This document shows positions 63,505 to 64,000 of a stretch of 64,000 bases of DNA, in pieces. Under the pieces are notes generated by a model that was not told where the DNA came from, searched no databases, and worked only from the letters and a program-made list of their open reading frames with translations. A program made the translations under genes and the position numbers. Numbering within the stretch: the stretch's first letter is position 1; every line of letters begins with the position of its first letter. Source of the DNA: Heliocidaris erythrogramma (Eukaryota; Echinodermata; Echinoidea; Camarodonta; Echinometridae); assembly GCA_025617745.1 (NCBI GenBank), contig CM046854.1, positions 62,329,606-62,393,605 of the forward strand, given 5' to 3'.

Positions 63505-64000
63505 TTAGCTCACCTGAGCCTAAGGCTCGAGTGAGGTATTGCGATGGAAATTTGTCCGTCGTCCGTCGTCCGTTAACTTTTTACATTTTCATCTTCTTCT
63601 CCAAAACCCATGATCGGAATTGAACCAAACTTGGTAGGAATCATCCTTAGGGGTAGGGTTGCTAAAGTTGCCAAAGTTGCTAAAATGGTACATGTGGCCC
63701 CCAGGGGGGCCCAGGGGGAAGGCCCCCAATTGTAAAAGCTATGTAAATTTCAAACATCTTCTTCTCCAGAACCAGGCATAGCTCAGACTTGGTATTGTGT
63801 ATGGAGATACCTCTATAGATGAAGAATGAATGTTGTTCATGAAATTTCTCTGAGTGGCCCTATAGGGGCCCTGTGGGGGTAACATACTGGAGGGGCGGGG
63901 GGGGGGGGGGGCGCTGCCAGGCAAAATGTACATTCTGATCTTCTCCAAAACACATGATCGGAATTCAACCAAACTTGGTAGGAATCATCCTTAGGGGTAG
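63505..64000 (-). repeat. Inverted copy of the 330 bp array family, with terminal hairpin
   Basis: Begins with AGCTCACCTGAGCCTAAGGC-TCGAGTGAG (63509-63537), then GTCCGTCGTCCGTCGTCCG, and follows the 51942-53368 array in reverse. It continues beyond the window. Confidence 0.85.

Overview
The window looks like nuclear DNA of a marine invertebrate, most likely an echinoderm such as a sea urchin. I infer this from spliced genes with GT-AG introns of kilobase size, AT-rich intergenic DNA, frequent GGCCTA words, long G/C homopolymers, and a mix of CR1/L2-like LINEs, Penelope-like elements, Ty3/Gypsy, Harbinger, hAT and Tc1-like transposons. A mollusc or hemichordate cannot be excluded. There is no bacterial operon structure, CRISPR array or rRNA. 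Most of the 64 kb is mobile DNA, much of it nested.

Layout. 1-3.7 kb: a CR1/L2-like LINE (+) whose reverse transcriptase is split by a 1.1 kb inverted-terminal element. 4.0-9.1 kb: a 5.1 kb element ending in inverted arrays of an iterated GGGGACGTTTTG word. 10.1-19.5 kb: exons (- strand) of a decayed gene resembling the uncharacterised DUF6589 family with a PHD-type zinc finger, interrupted by a small Penelope-like endonuclease-only element (15.5-16.3 kb, perfect 14 bp target duplication) and by hAT debris. 19.7-21.6 kb: another LINE (-). 21.6-25.5 kb: a 3.9 kb Harbinger-like transposon carrying a multi-exon MADF/Myb-like gene but no visible transposase. 25.6-33 kb: minisatellites, a LINE relic and a fold-back element. 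33.2-41.25 kb: a nearly complete Ty3/Gypsy retrotransposon (- strand), with two LTRs, frameshifted gag, a long pol and a broken integrase; a piece of gag sits where the protease active site should be. 41.25-46.2 kb: successive insertions (hAT MITE, Penelope-like element with a hammerhead ribozyme candidate, Tc1-like IR/DR element, a second copy of the 1.1 kb element), separated by scraps of a TACGTATG/GTTAAC-rich repeat.

46.8-63.4 kb (+) holds the one gene that looks intact: five phase-1 exons encoding a signal peptide, three Ig-like domains, one membrane segment and a short tail (about 394 aa). Its 14 kb second intron is filled with an L2 3' end, MITEs, tRNA-like foldbacks, a 292 bp tRNA-like tandem array between perfect 16 bp direct repeats, and a Harbinger transposase relic containing a hAT insertion.

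The parts do not form one pathway. The host contribution is the Ig-family receptor-like gene and perhaps the decayed DUF6589/PHD gene; the rest is a layered record of transposition. Exon limits are inferred from splice-site and frame agreement by eye, and no alignment or database search was possible.
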